Source: Rhizobium sp. NXC24
Lineage (GTDB): Bacteria > Pseudomonadota > Alphaproteobacteria > Rhizobiales > Rhizobiaceae
Length of the DNA: 64,000 nt
Reading direction: 5' to 3'
NCBI RefSeq assembly: GCF_002944315.1
Contig: NZ_CP024311.1
Coordinates: forward strand, 3,912,501 to 3,976,500
This document shows, piece by piece, positions 1 through 7,552 of the stretch (the first letter of the stretch is position 1; the number at the start of each line of letters is the position of its first letter). A model generated the notes under the pieces. The model did not search any database. It saw only the letters and a list, made by a program, of their open reading frames with translations, and was not told the origin of the DNA. Both the position numbers and the translations under genes were made by a program.

Positions 1-1
1 C

Positions 2-892
2 GAAGCGCGCCTGCTGTCGCTCGCAGCCAGCCTGGAACGCGGCTCCGAACATCCACTGGCCGAAGCGATCGTAACCGGCGCGCAGGAGCGCGGCGCGCGC
101 CTTTTCGACATATCCGGCTTCGCGGCAAAGACCGGCAAGGGCGTCGAGGGCCGCGCCGGCGATATGGCGATCGCCCTCGGCAATGTCGCGATGATGACCG
201 ATCTCGGCGTTGCGACCGACGAGCTGCAGGCTGAAACCGAACGTCTGCGCGGTGAAGGCAAGACCGTGATGTTCGTCGCCCTCGATGGCCGGTTGGCCGG
301 CATCGTCGCCGTTGCCGACCGGATCAAGCCGACGACAGCGGCCGCCATCAAGGCGCTGCACGATAGCGGGCTGAAGATCATCATGGCAACGGGCGACAAC
401 GCTCAGACCGCCAAGGCCGTCGCTGCGCGTCTCGGCATCGACGAAATCCGCGCCGATATGTTGCCCGAAGGCAAGAAGGCGCTGATCGACGAGTTGCGGG
501 CCAAGGGCAATGTGGTTGCCATGGCCGGTGACGGCGTTAACGACGCGCCGGCGCTGGCCGCAGCCGATGTCGGCATCGCCATGGGCACCGGCGCCGATGT
601 CGCGATGGAAAGTGCCGGCATCACCCTGGTGAAGGGCGATCTCAATGGCATCGTCAGGGCACGGCACCTTTCGGAAGCCACGATCCGCAACATCAAACAA
701 AACCTGGCCTTCGCCTTCGGCTATAATGCTCTCGGCGTGCCGCTTGCCGCGGGCGTGCTTTACCCGGTCTTCGGCCTGCTTCTATCGCCGATGATCGCGG
801 CGGCGGCCATGAGCCTGTCCTCGGTCTCGGTCATCGCCAACGCGCTGCGGCTGAGACTAGAGCATCCCGCTTTCAGGCGGAACCGCCTGTAA
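2..892 (+). CDS. copA: Cu(I)-translocating P-type ATPase, C-terminal 296 residues (5' truncated by window edge)
   Basis: Inner-membrane copper exporter of the P1B-1 class. The frame is open from base 2. Visible in order are the SEHPLAEA histidine-proline motif of heavy-metal ATPases (about residues 15-22 of the fragment), the TGDN motif (130-133) and the GDGVND hinge motif (176-181). The last membrane pair carries a YN pair and an MSLSS motif, the Cu(I)-site signature of this class. The phosphorylation site (DKTG) and N-terminal metal-binding domains lie outside the window. A CueR/HmrR-type regulator follows 91 bp downstream, as in rhizobial actP-hmrR pairs. The last dozen or so codons and the stop lie inside a palindromic repeat that begins at 857, so the extreme C-terminus ([11 protein letters not shown]) is probably repeat-encoded. 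Confidence 0.93.
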   Translation, partial: EARLLSLAASLERGSEHPLAEAIVTGAQERGARLFDISGFAAKTGKGVEGRAGDMAIALGNVAMMTDLGVATDELQAETERLRGEGKTVMFVALDGRLAGIVAVADRIKPTTAAAIKALHDSGLKIIMATGDNAQTAKAVAARLGIDEIRADMLPEGKKALIDELRAKGNVVAMAGDGVNDAPALAAADVGIAMGTGADVAMESAGITLVKGDLNGIVRARHLSEATIRNIKQNLAFAFGYNALGVPLAAGVLYPVFGLLLSPMIAAAAMSLSSVSVIANALRLRLEHPAFRRNRL

Positions 893-963
893 GCGGATAA
901 GATGCTCTAGATTCAAAAGACTAGAGCGACCTTTGTGCGTTCAAACGAACGCACAGCGCTCTA
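857..963. repeat. Composite palindromic repeat overlapping the copA 3' end
   Basis: Two adjacent palindromes are joined by a short linker. The first, 857-910, has outer arms ctagagcatc/gatgctctag and inner arms cgctttcaggcgg/ccgcctgtaagcg with one mismatch. The second, 922-963, has outer arms tagagcg/cgctcta and a perfect 9-bp inner repeat, tgtgcgttc at 934-942 and gaacgcaca at 947-955. Other elements in this window (32583-32684 and 14279-14382) share the plan of one AGAGC-bounded palindrome, an A-rich linker and a TAGAGCG palindrome. It carries the copA stop codon and would form strong hairpins in the mRNA between copA and cueR. Confidence 0.8.
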
Positions 964-983
964 CCGAAATAAGGAGGGTTCAC

Positions 984-1370
984 ATGAATATCGGCGAAGC
1001 ATCGGGCCGCTCCGGCCTGCCGGCAAAGACAATCCGTTACTACGAGGATATCGGCCTGATCCGCCCCGATCGAGGCGACAACGGCTACCGCGACTATGGC
1101 TCCGACGACGTGCACAAGCTACGCTTCCTGCACCGCTCCCGCAGCCTCGGCTTCTCCGTCGACGAGTGCCGGCAACTGCTGGCGCTCTACGAAGACAAAA
1201 GCCGTGCCAGCGCCGACGTCAAGGAAATCGCCACATCGAAACTCACCGAAATCGACCGCAAGATCCGCGAACTGACCGAGCTGCGCCGCACGCTGGAACA
1301 TCTCGTGCATGCCTGCCAGGGCAATGAGCGGCCGGACTGCCCGATCCTGGAGGAGCTATCGGAGGGGTGA
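984..1370 (+). CDS. cueR: CueR/HmrR-type MerR-family copper-responsive regulator
   Basis: 128-residue MerR-family activator that would sense Cu(I) in the cytoplasm and switch on copper export. The N-terminal winged helix-turn-helix (residues 1-70) contains the typical KTIRYYEDIGLI stretch. The C-terminal metal loop has two cysteines spaced C-x7-C (C111 and C119), the CueR arrangement for a linear two-cysteine monovalent-metal site. I chose the ATG at 984 because AAGGAGG lies at 971-977; a frame opening at 933 starts inside the upstream repeat and adds non-homologous residues. It sits directly downstream of the copper ATPase, its likely target. The actual copA promoter is outside the window. 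Confidence 0.92.
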   Translation: MNIGEASGRSGLPAKTIRYYEDIGLIRPDRGDNGYRDYGSDDVHKLRFLHRSRSLGFSVDECRQLLALYEDKSRASADVKEIATSKLTEIDRKIRELTELRRTLEHLVHACQGNERPDCPILEELSEG

Positions 1371-1417
1371 GAATTTTTGGCGGCGGGTCAGGCGAATACA
1401 TCAATGCAGCGGCAATG

Positions 1418-1581
1418 TGCCTGGCCGCTCACCCCAGCCCTCTCCCCCGCAAGCGGGGGCGAGGGAGCTTAAGGTGCCTCGCGCCACCCTCGGTCAGCGG
1501 AGCGAAGAGGCTCGTTATTTTGCGCCGTCGTCCCTTCTCCCCGCATGAGCGGGGAGAAGGCTAGGATGAGGGACCAGGCAC
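1418..1581. repeat. RIME-like mosaic palindromic intergenic element, copy 1
   Basis: A pair of GC-rich hairpins. The left one is ctctcccccgc followed by gcgggggcgaggg near 1440-1465, and the right one is cttctccccgc/gcggggagaag at 1532-1560. The outer arms are also inverted: the segment at 1418-1440 is close to the reverse complement of 1559-1581 (gtgcctgg...ccaggcac). Copies or halves recur at 26233-26284, 39120-39197, 56935-57082 and 58611-58756. Layout and sequence match the rhizobial intergenic mosaic elements. No gene is seen in 1371-1623. Confidence 0.8.
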
Positions 1582-1623
1582 GCAAGCGCGGCATCGGCAG
1601 ATGCTCCTGACTTGCCCGATCCA

Positions 1624-1727
1624 CTCACCCAACCAGATCCACCGCAATCGCCGTCGCAGATGCGGAGTACTGCGACGCCGCGCATAGCGCCCTGGCGCGG
1701 CAGCGCATGCAGCGGCGTCACGATCGG
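1624..1727 (-). pseudogene. Decayed duplicate of the thiolase 3' end
   Basis: Read on the minus strand, this stretch encodes IVTPLHALPRQGAMRGVAVL and then RICDGDCGGSG. That is recognisably the C-terminus of the intact thiolase at 2173-3363 (IVTLLHALERQGATRGVAAL, then CIGGGEATA). At the DNA level 1624-1727 aligns with about 2174-2283, with a deletion of about 12 bases and scattered changes. It is too short and diverged to be functional. It implies that the 3' end of the thiolase gene, or a second thiolase gene, once lay here. The small membrane gene at 1817-2134 now separates the two copies. Confidence 0.8.
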
Positions 1728-1816
1728 AAAATAACGCACAGATTTGACTGGCAAGAACCACCAAGTATTATCGCATTACGCGAGGATATACCTCCGCATG
1801 AACTTGGGGGTGTGAT

Positions 1817-2134
1817 TTGATCGTCAGCCTGCTGGTGCCGTACACGATCGGTTTTTTTCTCGTCGCTCTTATCGAGCGAGCGTGGCCTCTGATGCTAGTC
1901 TCTCTTTCACTGATTGCGGCGTGCCTTTCGATGATTTTGGGGAGCAGCTTTGAAGGGGCCGGTTCCGCGCTAGTTTTACCCACGCTTGTTGCTCTGATGC
2001 TCGGCATTTTTGGCGGATTCTTGGGCCGGGCATTGGCAATCGCCGGCGAATTCGAAACCGCAACCAAGACCTTAGTGATTACGTTCCTTAGCATAGTCGG
2101 CATAATTGGCCTGCTCATTGTGCTAGCAACATAA
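1817..2134 (+). CDS. Small hydrophobic membrane protein of unknown function
   Basis: Open frame of 105 residues with about four hydrophobic segments (near residues 5-20, 25-45, 50-75 and 85-104) separated by short charged loops. I do not recognise a family. The start is TTG at 1817, preceded by a weak G-rich ribosome site (ttgggggtg); the next in-frame ATG would be codon 26 and would remove the first membrane segment. Base composition appears less GC-rich than its neighbours. It lies between a decayed thiolase tail and the intact thiolase gene, which suggests it arrived with a rearrangement. Coding status is likely but not certain. Confidence 0.55.
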   Translation: MIVSLLVPYTIGFFLVALIERAWPLMLVSLSLIAACLSMILGSSFEGAGSALVLPTLVALMLGIFGGFLGRALAIAGEFETATKTLVITFLSIVGIIGLLIVLAT

Positions 2135-2172
2135 TCCGCTCCCCTACCGTGGTGTTGGCAGCAGGATTCTCC

Positions 2173-3363
2173 TCACCCAATCCTCTCCACCGCAATCGCC
2201 GTCGCCTCGCCGCCGCCGATGCAGAGTGCGGCGACGCCCCGCGTTGCACCCTGACGCTCCAGCGCGTGCAGCAGCGTCACGATCAGCCGCGCGCCCGTAG
2301 CCCCGATCGGATGGCCCAGCGCACAGGCGCCTCCATTGACGTTGAGGCGGTCGCGGGCAATGCCGAGGTCCTTAGCGGCGGCCATGGCGACGACGGCGAA
2401 GGCTTCGTTGATCTCGAAGAGGTCGACATCGCCGACCTTCCAGCCGGTCTTGTCCAACACCTTGCGGATCGCCGGAATCGGCGCGGTCGTGTACCACGCC
2501 GGCTCCTGGCTATGGGCGGCATGCGCCTTGATCTCGGCGAGGATCGGCAGTCCCTCTCGCTCGGCGATCGAGCGTCGCGTCAGCACCAGCGCAGCCGCGC
2601 CGTCCGCATTGGCCGAGGCACTGGCTGCGGTGATGGTACCGTCCTTGCGGAAAGCCGGCTTCAGCGCGGGGATTTTTTCCGGCGAGACTTTCTGCGGATG
2701 CTCATCCTTAGCGATCGTCACCGGTCCGCCCTTGGCAGCAACGGAAATCGGCGTAATCTCGGCCTCGAATGCCCCCGTCTCGATCGCCTTGCGCGCCCGC
2801 GTCAGCGTCTCGACGGCATAGGCATCCTGGTCGTCACGGCTAAACTGATAGGCTTCCACCGCCAACTCGCCGAAGTCGCCCATCGAGCGGCCCTTCTCAT
2901 AGGCGTCTTCCAGCCCGTCGAGCATCATGTGGTCGAAAATGCGGTCATGGCCCATGCGATAGCCGCCCCGCGCCTTGGCGAGCAGATAGGGCGCATTCGA
3001 CATCGACTCCATGCCGCCGGAGACCGCGATCGAGGCGGAACCGGCAAGGATCAGGTCATGCGCCAGCATGGTCGCCTTCATGCCGGAACCGCAGACCTTG
3101 TTGATCGTGGTGGCGCCAACCGCATCCGGCATTCCCGCGCCGCGCGCCGCCTGCCGCGCCGGTGCCTGCCCCTGCCCCGCCGGCAGGACGCAGCCGAACA
3201 GCACCTCGTCCACCTTCTCCGCCGACAATCCGGCACGCTCCAAGGCAGCACGGATGACATGGGAGCCGAGTTCCGGCGCCTGCAACGATGACAATTCGCC
3301 CTGGAAACGGCCGAGCGGCGTGCGCGTAGCGGAGACGATAACGACAGGATCGGTAACGGACAT
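2173..3363 (-). CDS. Acetyl-CoA C-acetyltransferase (thiolase)
   Basis: 396-residue thiolase of the biosynthetic/degradative acetoacetyl-CoA family, cytoplasmic. The acyl-accepting cysteine lies in VCGSGM (C91), the GHP histidine is H351, and the second catalytic cysteine is in CIGGG (C381), at the spacing usual for the family. Length is normal. I chose the ATG at 3363 because GAGGAG precedes it by six bases; a start five codons upstream lacks this. It is monocistronic here, with no reductase or CoA-transferase neighbour, so whether it serves polyhydroxybutyrate synthesis, acetoacetate use or fatty-acid breakdown cannot be told. A decayed copy of its 3' end lies at 1624-1727. Confidence 0.92.
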   Translation of the reverse strand: MSVTDPVVIVSATRTPLGRFQGELSSLQAPELGSHVIRAALERAGLSAEKVDEVLFGCVLPAGQGQAPARQAARGAGMPDAVGATTINKVCGSGMKATMLAHDLILAGSASIAVSGGMESMSNAPYLLAKARGGYRMGHDRIFDHMMLDGLEDAYEKGRSMGDFGELAVEAYQFSRDDQDAYAVETLTRARKAIETGAFEAEITPISVAAKGGPVTIAKDEHPQKVSPEKIPALKPAFRKDGTITAASASANADGAAALVLTRRSIAEREGLPILAEIKAHAAHSQEPAWYTTAPIPAIRKVLDKTGWKVGDVDLFEINEAFAVVAMAAAKDLGIARDRLNVNGGACALGHPIGATGARLIVTLLHALERQGATRGVAALCIGGGEATAIAVERIG

Positions 3364-3525
3364 GATGGCTCCTCGCAATCTGCAAGTTAAGGGATCAAGC
3401 TATTGCTATCACGTTAGATGATGTTCGTCATGTAAATATCGCGGAAACATTTCTTCGGACGAAGTGCCCGCTATTGCCCGATCCCGACTACCGCGATGAT
3501 TGTCCTCCTCGTGGATATATTCTAA

Positions 3526-3555
3526 GGATATCCATCACTAAAGAAATGGATATCC
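3526..3555. promoter_or_regulatory. Inverted-repeat operator of the vapBC pair
   Basis: Perfect inverted repeat, ggatatccat at 3526-3535 and atggatatcc at 3546-3555, ending one base before the antitoxin start codon. A further ggatat half-site lies at 3513-3518. Position and symmetry fit the autoregulatory site of a type II toxin-antitoxin operon. Binding by the VapB-VapC complex is inferred from the family. Confidence 0.7.
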
Positions 3556-3556
3556 C

Positions 3557-3781
3557 ATGCCTCTCTACATCAAAGACGATGCCATCGATCGATTGGCCCG
3601 GCGCTACCAGGCGCTGACCAAAACGTCCACCAAAACCGAAGCCGTGCGGCTGGCATTGCAAAAGGCGTTGAACGAGGAGCTTGCCAAGCCGTCGCTTGTC
3701 GATATCGCCGTCACTTTCTGTCGTAACCTGAAGCAGAAGGCCGGCACCAAGGCGGATGCTCTTTCGGAAGGGGATGCCTGA
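3557..3781 (+). CDS. vapB: VapB-type antitoxin (Rv0623-like/PSK transcription-factor family)
   Basis: 74-residue protein with the layout of VapB antitoxins: a short N-terminal DNA-binding segment (residues 1-40, including the STKTEAVRLALQKAL helix) and a charged, presumably flexible C-terminus that would wrap the toxin. It should bind and neutralise the PIN toxin encoded immediately downstream and repress the operon through the inverted repeat at 3526-3555. Its TGA overlaps the toxin ATG by one base, so translation is probably coupled. Family assignment rests on the N-terminal pattern and the context. Confidence 0.82.
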   Translation: MPLYIKDDAIDRLARRYQALTKTSTKTEAVRLALQKALNEELAKPSLVDIAVTFCRNLKQKAGTKADALSEGDA

Positions 3782-4176
3782 TGTTTGTCGATGCCTCGGT
3801 GCTTTCCGCAATGATGACCGATGAGGAAGAAGCCCGCAACTTTGCCGCCCGCATGCAGGCTGCGACCGCGCGCATGACGTCGCCGCTAGCGGTAACCCAG
3901 GCGGCGATCAGCGTCGCCGGCCGTCTTGACCTCACAATCGTCGACGCCGGGAATGCGGTCCGGACGTTTCTGGAGCTGATGAACATCCAGCTTCTCGCAA
4001 TTCCGCCGCGGGCCGCCTTTCTGGCGATCGAAGCTCATGAGCGGTACGGCGAGGGTCGCCATCCGGCGGCTCTCAGCCTCGACGACTGCATGACCTATGC
4101 CTGCGCCCGCTATTATCGCCAGCCGCTTCTGTTCCGGAGCGATGCATTCGCCCAGACCGATATCGAGGTGGTCTAA
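3781..4176 (+). CDS. vapC: VapC-like PIN-domain toxin with an altered acidic site
   Basis: 131-residue PIN-domain protein, in the family that cleaves RNA with Mg2+/Mn2+ held by conserved acids. D4 (VDAS) and D102 (in SLDDCMTYA) are present, as is the usual C-terminal LLFRSDAF...TDI region. The second conserved acid, normally glutamate in a SPL...E motif, is glutamine here (Q40 in SPLAVTQAA, codon cag). Family knowledge suggests this would weaken or abolish nuclease activity unless another residue substitutes. Start is ATG at 3781, overlapping the vapB stop. Confidence 0.85.
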   Translation: MFVDASVLSAMMTDEEEARNFAARMQAATARMTSPLAVTQAAISVAGRLDLTIVDAGNAVRTFLELMNIQLLAIPPRAAFLAIEAHERYGEGRHPAALSLDDCMTYACARYYRQPLLFRSDAFAQTDIEVV

Positions 4177-4192
4177 CCTGTCTGCTTCGAAA

Positions 4193-4501
4193 CTACTGCC
4201 CAGGGCAAAGCGAGGTGGGACCGGCGGCGTATGTGTTCGAAACGCCAACGGCGTTTGGCGCCGCCGCGCATTGCAGCCTCGATATCGCATCGCCCGCTCT
4301 GATCGGGCCGGTCACAGACGGATCGGTGTTGATCGTACCATCCGGAAGGATTGCGTCCTTGGAATGGTCAAAATTGCCGACGTCGGTCTGGATTGCCTGT
4401 GCGTCGAACGTTGTGGTGCGATGTTTATGCGCCGGCCCCGCCATGGCGACGCTGGACATTCCGATGACGAGGGCCGAAATGGTAAGAGCTTTAAGCAGCA
4501 T
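4193..4501 (-). CDS. Small exported protein of unknown function
   Basis: 102-residue protein with a clear signal peptide (MLLKALTISALVIGMSSVAMA, cleavage after AMA) and a polar mature part with two cysteines near the C-terminus, which could form a periplasmic disulfide. No family is recognised. The start at 4501 is chosen for a GGAGG eight bases upstream; a longer frame extends far into the neighbouring transporter gene and is not credible. Transcribed in the same direction as, and about 100 bp after, the MFS gene. Confidence 0.72.
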   Translation of the reverse strand: MLLKALTISALVIGMSSVAMAGPAHKHRTTTFDAQAIQTDVGNFDHSKDAILPDGTINTDPSVTGPIRAGDAISRLQCAAAPNAVGVSNTYAAGPTSLCPGQ

Positions 4502-4604
4502 AAGACTGCCTCCCATGGGCGTTGAACCTCTATTCATATGGGAGCCTGTAACCCGATTTACAGCGGCGGGCAGGTCAAATATCGCAATTATTTGAAAGCC
4601 ATGT

Positions 4605-6044
4605 TCATGTCTTGATGCGATGCCGCGACACCTCCGCACCCGCATCATGCGGCAAGCGGAGGAAGCGCAGCGACGAGACCGCGCCAATGAGGCAAACGAC
4701 CAGAAAAGCCCAGTGAAAATCGACAAGGGAAAGCGTCTCTCCCCCATGGATGATGCGCGAGAGATTGAGCACGGCGGCGGCGACGGCAACGCCGAGCAAC
4801 AGCGAGACCTGCTGCAGCATGCTCGAGAGCGTCGAGGCGGAACTGCGCTGCGCCGCATGGATATCGGCAAAGCCGAGCGTATTCAGCGCCGTGAAGTTCA
4901 TTGAACGCGACAGGCCAGCAATGAATAGCAGGCAATATATCAGCAGATCCGGCGTCGACGGCGACAGAAACGCGCATCCACCGATGCTGGCCGACGAGAT
5001 CAGGCCATTGACAACAAGCACGTTGCGGAAGCCGAAGACTTTCAACATCTGCGTGGTGATCGCCTTCATGCCGAGATTGCCCGCGAAGTAGAAGAGCAGA
5101 TAGGTGCCGGCGTCGATCGCCGTACGCCCGAAGCCGACCTGGAAAAGCAGCGGGATCAGGAAGGGCGTGGCATTGATCGCAACCCGGCTTGCCGTTCCCG
5201 CCGAAAGCGTCGACATGGCGAAGGTCTGCACCTTGAAGGCGGAGAGATCGAGCAAGGGCGCATCGACCCTCATGAAATGCCGGGTGGCGATGACGGAGAA
5301 AACCACGCCGGCGGCAATGAGCCCGATGCTGGGCGCCAATCCCGTCGTCCCCTGGACCACGAACTCCAGACCGGCCAGCAGGAAGGTCAGCCCCGCCGCC
5401 GATTGCAGGAAGCCGATGAAATCGAGCCGCGCGACCTTTTCCTCCCGCTGATCCGGCACGAAGCGCAGGACGAGGCCGAGGCCGATGATCCCGATCGGAA
5501 TATTGATCAGGAAATTCCAGTGCCAACTGAAATAGGTGGTGATGAAGCTGCCGAGCACCGGGCCGATGACCGGAGCCGTCAGCGCCGGCCAGGTAATCAT
5601 CGACACGGCATGCACCAGATCGGATTTGCGCGCGTTTTTCAGCACGATGATGCGACCGACCGGCGTCATCAACGCGCTGCCGACGCCCTGTACGGCGCGG
5701 GCAATGACGAATTCGAAGAGATTGCCGGAGAGGCCGCAGAACAGCGACGCCACGGTGAAGATGGCGATCGACGCCAAAAACACCCGCCGCGCGCCGTAGC
5801 GGTCGCCGGCCCAGCCCGCCAGCGGCACGAAGGCCGCCATCGTCAACAGATAGACCGTAATGCCGATGCTCATCGACACCGGCTGGATGCCGAAGGTCAT
5901 AGCCATCTGCGGCAATGAGGTCGTGACGATGGTGCCGTCCAGAATCTGCATGAAGAAGGAGACGGCGACAACCAAGGCGATGATGCGGGACTGCCGGCCG
6001 AAACTTGCTTCGGAAGGCTGATCTGTGGTCCGGGCAATGGTCAT
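4605..6044 (-). CDS. DHA2-family (EmrB/QacA) MFS transporter
   Basis: Inner-membrane proton-coupled drug/metabolite exporter of about 479 residues with some 14 hydrophobic segments. The early LDGTIVTTSLPQMA segment is the motif C-like LD...VNVALP signature of 14-TM exporters, GDRYGARR is the loop 2-3 motif A, and a helical pair with APVIGPVLGSFI corresponds to the antiporter motif. The substrate cannot be read from sequence. The ATG at 6044 gives an N-terminus typical of the family; an upstream ATG at 6137 would add 31 residues and neither start has a strong ribosome site. No HlyD-type partner is next to it. Confidence 0.85.
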   Translation of the reverse strand: MTIARTTDQPSEASFGRQSRIIALVVAVSFFMQILDGTIVTTSLPQMAMTFGIQPVSMSIGITVYLLTMAAFVPLAGWAGDRYGARRVFLASIAIFTVASLFCGLSGNLFEFVIARAVQGVGSALMTPVGRIIVLKNARKSDLVHAVSMITWPALTAPVIGPVLGSFITTYFSWHWNFLINIPIGIIGLGLVLRFVPDQREEKVARLDFIGFLQSAAGLTFLLAGLEFVVQGTTGLAPSIGLIAAGVVFSVIATRHFMRVDAPLLDLSAFKVQTFAMSTLSAGTASRVAINATPFLIPLLFQVGFGRTAIDAGTYLLFYFAGNLGMKAITTQMLKVFGFRNVLVVNGLISSASIGGCAFLSPSTPDLLIYCLLFIAGLSRSMNFTALNTLGFADIHAAQRSSASTLSSMLQQVSLLLGVAVAAAVLNLSRIIHGGETLSLVDFHWAFLVVCLIGAVSSLRFLRLPHDAGAEVSRHRIKT

Positions 6045-6247
6045 GACATGAAATTTCAGAGAATGGCGTTCAAGGGACCGGGCGCTTCCGGCAACAATCA
6101 TACGATCATTGAATACGCCCATCGCCATGGATTGCAAAGCCGCAAACCCGCGCCGCAGCCATCAAAAATTGACACGGTGACATAAGAAACCGCGATTCCT
6201 GCCGAGTTTACCTAAGCTATATCTCCGCCGACAGGATCCTACGGGCG

Positions 6248-6910
6248 TCAATCGTCCGAATAGCGCTGCTCCCGCCAGGGATCGCCATACATGTGATAGC
6301 CATTCTTCTCCCAGAAGCCGGCCCTGTCGGCATCGATGAGTTCGATGCGGTTCAGCCACTTCGCGCTCTTCCAGAAATAAAGATGTGGCACGACGAGACG
6401 CATCGGGCCGCCATGCTCGCCGGTCAATGGCTGGCCCTCCCAGGCAGTGGCGAGGATCGCATCTTCGGCCGCGAAATCCGAAAGAGGGAGGTTGGTGGTG
6501 TAGCCGTCATAACTCGTCAGCAGCACATGATGCGCTTCGGCCGTCGGCATAGCGAGATCGAGCATATCGCGCGTCGAAACCCCTTCCCAGCGATTGTCGT
6601 AGCGCGACCAGGTCGTCACGCAATGGATATCGCTGACGCGGGTGCTTTGCTCGATCGCCTGGAAAGCCGCCCAATCGAGGCTGAGCCGCGTTTCCACGAA
6701 ACCGACCACATCGAGCCGCCAGCTCGACAAGGACACATGTGGCTGCACGCCGAGATCGAGCACCGGCCAGTTCTTGACGAGATGCTGCCCCGGCGGCAGC
6801 CGCTCGGTCTCGGGTCGGCTGATGCGCCCCGTCAGAAACTTGCCCTCCGCCGCCCAGCGGCGCTTTGACGTGGTGAGCTTGCTATCGGCGGGGATCTGAT
6901 CGTCGCTCAT
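6248..6910 (-). CDS. Cytoplasmic sulfite-oxidase-fold molybdopterin oxidoreductase
   Basis: 220-residue protein of the oxidoreductase molybdopterin-binding domain family. The stretch SDIHCVTTWSRYDN contains the cysteine expected to ligate molybdenum. No signal peptide or twin-arginine motif is present, so it should act in the cytoplasm, unlike the exported relative at 17174-17950. There is no dimerisation domain, so it is a short YedY-type rather than a full sulfite oxidase. The substrate is unknown. It lies 77 bp upstream of nothing on its own strand and just beyond the end of hutD, possibly read from the same transcript. Confidence 0.85.
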   Translation of the reverse strand: MSDDQIPADSKLTTSKRRWAAEGKFLTGRISRPETERLPPGQHLVKNWPVLDLGVQPHVSLSSWRLDVVGFVETRLSLDWAAFQAIEQSTRVSDIHCVTTWSRYDNRWEGVSTRDMLDLAMPTAEAHHVLLTSYDGYTTNLPLSDFAAEDAILATAWEGQPLTGEHGGPMRLVVPHLYFWKSAKWLNRIELIDADRAGFWEKNGYHMYGDPWREQRYSDD

Positions 6911-6987
6911 GCAGGCATCCTCTCTGCGGCGCAGAAATAGGATAGCCGAGGTATGTCCGTGTCAAGTCAGGGGCAGTTAATAGCCGA

Positions 6988-7551
6988 CTATATTGCCTCG
7001 ATGGCGATGCAGAACAGCTCCGCCTTGCCAGAGATCGAGCGTCGTACGGCGACGTCATTCGAAACAAGAAGGCAATCGCCCGCGGCAAGCACAGCATCGT
7101 CAATCTCGACATCGCCGCGATGGCAAAGAACAAGGCTGGTCCCGCCCTCGAAAGCGACTTCGCTATTTCCGTCGACCGAGACACGCCGCACCGAATGCGT
7201 AAAGCGCGCCCGCCGCGTCATCACATTGAGATCCGTGATCGTCCCGTCAATCAAAGTTGCCGAGGTCGGCGCATCGGCCGCGAAGGGCAGCGGCTCGCTC
7301 GCCTGCGTCAGGCGTTCAGGCGCGCGCGCCTCGATAAAGAGGGTCATACCCTCGCCATCAAGAATGGATAGCGTACGATCGATGCCCGGAAAGACCGAGA
7401 ACGGCCCATCCGTGGCAACGGTCGCCATGCTGACGCGCCAGTCGAAGTCTGCAAGCCCGGCGCCGTCGGGCGAAACGGCGATCTCCACCGTCTCCCCGCC
7501 GCCGTTTTTCCAGGGCATGCGCTTGTGGTCACTGGCGCGCAGCAGCTTCAT
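6988..7551 (-). CDS. hutD: HutD family protein
   Basis: 187-residue cupin-type protein of the HutD family, found in histidine-utilisation loci. In Pseudomonas HutD is thought to limit hut expression, and its biochemical role is not settled. Family features include the N-terminal LLRASDHKRMPWKNGGGET stretch, DWRVSMA and GIDRTLSILDGEGM. The start at 7551 lies two bases after the hutU stop codon, so the ribosome site is within the end of hutU and translation is probably coupled. It is the last gene of the hutIHUD transcript. Confidence 0.9.
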   Translation of the reverse strand: MKLLRASDHKRMPWKNGGGETVEIAVSPDGAGLADFDWRVSMATVATDGPFSVFPGIDRTLSILDGEGMTLFIEARAPERLTQASEPLPFAADAPTSATLIDGTITDLNVMTRRARFTHSVRRVSVDGNSEVAFEGGTSLVLCHRGDVEIDDAVLAAGDCLLVSNDVAVRRSISGKAELFCIAIEAI

Positions 7552-7552
7552 C

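Noticed and set aside
935..1327. Alternative plus-strand frame overlapping cueR
   Set aside because: Arg/Pro-rich shadow frame; the CueR frame has the clear MerR signature and metal cysteines.
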